NCBI RefSeq assembly: GCF_001556515.1
Contig: NZ_LSJA01000135.1
Location: 1 to 7,064, forward strand
Length of the DNA stretch: 7,064 nt
Reading direction: 5' to 3'
DNA from: Caulobacter sp. CCH9-E1
GTDB lineage: Bacteria > Pseudomonadota > Alphaproteobacteria > Caulobacterales > Caulobacteraceae
The notes under the pieces were generated by a model. The model had not been told where the DNA came from. It saw only the letters and a program-made list of their open reading frames with translations, and searched no databases. Of this stretch, positions 5,836 through 7,064 are shown one piece after another; position 1 is the stretch's first letter, and each line of letters starts with the position of its first letter. A program made the translations under genes and the position numbers.

Positions 5836-6219
5836 ATGTCCAAGCTCGAAAAGCTGGTTGAAGAACTGTCCACCCTGTCGGTGCTGGAAGCCGCCGAACT
5901 GTCGAAGCTGCTGGAAGAAAAGTGGGGCGTCTCGGCCGCCGCTCCGGTCGCCGTCGCCGCTGCTGGCCCGGCCGCCGCTGGCCCGGCCGAAGCTGCTGAA
6001 GAGCAAACCGAGTTCACCGTCGTCCTGGTCGACGGCGGCGACAAGAAGATCAACGTGATCAAGGAAGTCCGCGGCGTCCGTCCGGACCTCGGCCTGAAGG
6101 AAGCCAAGGACCTGGTCGAAGGCGCTCCGCAGAACGTCGTCGAGAACGTCTCGAAGCAACAAGCCGAAGAGATCTCGAAGAAGCTCACGGAAGCCGGCGC
6201 CAAGATCCAAATCAAGTAA
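5836..6219 (+). CDS. rplL: 50S ribosomal protein L7/L12
   Basis: This encodes L7/L12 (127 aa), the multi-copy acidic stalk protein that recruits translation factors. The N-terminal dimerisation helices (residues 1-31: [20 protein letters not shown] and on) are followed by an Ala/Pro/Gly-rich hinge (about 32-55) and a C-terminal domain. That domain begins near [10 protein letters not shown] and includes [20 protein letters not shown] and DLVEGAPQ, the factor-binding surface. AAGGA (5823-5827) lies eight bases before the ATG. The usual next gene, rpoB, is absent. Instead two short palindromes and a strong terminator follow, so stalk protein and RNA polymerase genes appear to be separate transcription units here. 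Confidence 0.98.
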   Translation: MSKLEKLVEELSTLSVLEAAELSKLLEEKWGVSAAAPVAVAAAGPAAAGPAEAAEEQTEFTVVLVDGGDKKINVIKEVRGVRPDLGLKEAKDLVEGAPQNVVENVSKQQAEEISKKLTEAGAKIQIK

Positions 6220-6224
6220 GTCAT

Positions 6225-6268
6225 TCCACGCGTCAGCGTGGAGGACTTATCCCGGCGAAAGCCGGGAT
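6225..6268. repeat. Two short palindromes after rplL, REP-like
   Basis: Two adjacent hairpins: CCACGC-GTCA-GCGTGG (6226-6241, plus a flanking T-A pair) and ATCCCGGC-GAAA-GCCGGGAT (6249-6268, GNRA loop). The motifs CATTCC before and GATCCAGG after resemble short palindromic repeats often found after genes in Proteobacteria. They could stabilise the 3' end of the mRNA. No second copy is visible in this window, so the repeat label rests on memory of the motif. Confidence 0.5.
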
Positions 6269-6284
6269 CCAGGATCTGCCGAAG

Positions 6285-6321
6285 CGGCCTCGGAGGGAAA
6301 CCTCCGGGGCCGTTTTCTTTT
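6285..6321 (+). terminator. Strong intrinsic terminator after rplL
   Basis: A 12-bp stem with one G-U pair (6285-6296 with 6301-6312) closes on a GAAA tetraloop and is followed at once by TTTTCTTTT. This is the best rho-independent terminator in the window and marks the end of the rplJL transcript. Confidence 0.9.
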
Positions 6322-6335
6322 GGGCGGTGCTCAAG

Positions 6336-6362
6336 AAACCCTCTCCCGGCGGGAGAGGGTTT
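6336..6362. repeat. Single CCCTCTCC-type hairpin
   Basis: A perfect 12-bp stem (6336-6347 with 6351-6362) with loop GGC. Its CCCTCTCCC/GGGAGAGGG arms equal the outer hairpin arms of the long repeat copies, but with A/T extensions and no second half. With T tracts on both sides it could also be a terminator. It may be a solo end of the same repeat family or an independent relative. Confidence 0.6.
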
Positions 6363-6431
6363 CGGTTCGCGACCCTTGCGCTTCCCGCCGTTTCGCCCGA
6401 AGCCAAGGTCATCGACCAAGGGGGCCGCTCC

Positions 6432-7064
6432 ATGAACCGCAGAGACGTCATCCTCGCCGGCGCGGCCGCCCTGGCCGCCACGCCCGCCTTCGCCGCCAAG
6501 GGCCTTGGCGGCATCCGCATCCCCGCCTCGGAAACCGACAGCGAGCTGCGCGGCCTCTCGCCTACCGGCGGCAAGACCTATTGGGCCTCCGGCTCCAAGG
6601 GCTGGATCATCCGGGGCAAGGACGAGCGGCAGGACGCGATGCGGATCGTCGGGGCCGAGGGGCTGGACTTCCGGGGGCTGCACGCCTTTTCCGACGACCA
6701 CGTGCTGGCGATGAGCGCCGGGCCCGGCCAGGCCTCGCAGCTGTGGCGCACGACCGACGGCGGCAAGACCTGGAAGCAGGTCGCGGTGAACCGGGATCCG
6801 AACGGCTTTTGGGACTCGATCGCCTTCGTCGACGGGCGGCGCGGCTTCATCCTGGGCGACCCGACCGAGGGCCGCTTCACCGTGCTCTACACCGCCGACG
6901 CCGGGAAGACCTGGGCGCGGCTGCCGCCGGAAGGCGTGCCGCCGGCGGCGGACGGGGAGGGGGCTTTCGCCGCCTCGAACGGCTGCGTCGCCATCGGCCG
7001 CCGGGGGCAGGTGGCCTTCTGCACCGGCGGGGCGGGCAAGGCGCGGGTCTATGTCTCGCAAGGC
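6432..7064 (+). CDS. Tat-exported Asp-box (BNR/YCF48-like) repeat protein, 3' end cut off
   Basis: An open frame of 211 codons runs off the right edge of the window. It begins MNRRDVILAGAAALAATPAF, with twin arginines (R3, R4), a hydrophobic Ala/Leu core and a likely cleavage after residue 21 (AFA), so it is probably a Tat substrate in the periplasm. Two Asp-box motifs are visible, TTDGGKTW (107-114) and TADAGKTW (154-161), typical of beta-propeller BNR or YCF48-like proteins. Such proteins carry many vague annotations (oxidoreductase, glycosyl hydrolase, photosystem assembly-like), and I assign no reaction. Weak ribosome binding site AAGGGGG (6418-6424) lies seven bases before the ATG. I see no convincing promoter between 6363 and 6431. 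Confidence 0.8.
   Translation, partial: MNRRDVILAGAAALAATPAFAAKGLGGIRIPASETDSELRGLSPTGGKTYWASGSKGWIIRGKDERQDAMRIVGAEGLDFRGLHAFSDDHVLAMSAGPGQASQLWRTTDGGKTWKQVAVNRDPNGFWDSIAFVDGRRGFILGDPTEGRFTVLYTADAGKTWARLPPEGVPPAADGEGAFAASNGCVAIGRRGQVAFCTGGAGKARVYVSQG

Noticed and set aside
3410..6362. CRISPR-like array from the recurring CCCTCTCC hairpins
   Set aside because: Copies are far apart, in both orientations and between unrelated genes, with no spacer structure.
5760..7061. 433-codon open frame on the - strand across rplL and the last gene
   Set aside because: It would run antisense through rplL, two palindromes and a terminator; its composition is that of a shadow frame.

Overview
The window reads as a stretch of chromosome from a GC-rich alphaproteobacterium. 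I infer Caulobacterales, probably Caulobacter or a near relative, from the ribosomal protein sequences, the strong GC bias at third codon positions, and the style of the intergenic hairpin repeats. No species can be fixed from the sequence alone. There is no rRNA, tRNA, CRISPR array or complete insertion sequence.

Layout, left to right. (1) 1-156 is the leader of the L11 operon, with mutually exclusive hairpins next to the rplK ribosome binding site. (2) rplK (L11) and rplA (L1) run on the + strand and end at a perfect 12-bp hairpin (1311-1338). (3) Repeat copy A (1358-1486) is followed by a short + strand operon. It holds a VapB-like antitoxin, a PIN-domain VapC-like toxin overlapping it by one base, and an HI0933/TIGR03862-type flavoprotein starting one base after the toxin. 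(4) A symmetric hairpin (3410-3438) ends that operon and also a convergent - strand gene. That gene encodes a secreted alpha/beta hydrolase fused to a HIT domain. (5) Repeat copy B (4819-4948) is the same element as copy A in opposite orientation. (6) A clear sigma-70-type promoter (4963-4991) and a leader of about 275 nt with several hairpins precede rplJ (L10) and rplL (L7/L12). (7) After rplL come two short palindromes, a strong intrinsic terminator (6285-6321) and a third CCCTCTCC-type hairpin. (8) The window ends inside a Tat-signal, Asp-box (BNR) repeat protein that runs off the right edge.

The four ribosomal genes encode the large-subunit stalk and its neighbours: L11 and L10/L12 at the GTPase-associated centre, and L1 at the other side stalk. 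In many bacteria rplK-rplA-rplJ-rplL-rpoB-rpoC is one cluster. Here rplKA and rplJL are separated by about 4 kb of unrelated genes, and rplL is followed by a terminator and an unrelated gene instead of rpoB. Inverted copies of one repeat bracket the intervening block.

The points most worth a second look are the repeat-bracketed block, the exported hydrolase-HIT fusion, the alternative hairpins before rplK, the structured rplJL leader with its cluster of GANTC sites, and the paired CTAG-centred palindromes before vapB. I do not see a clearly new defence or biosynthetic system.
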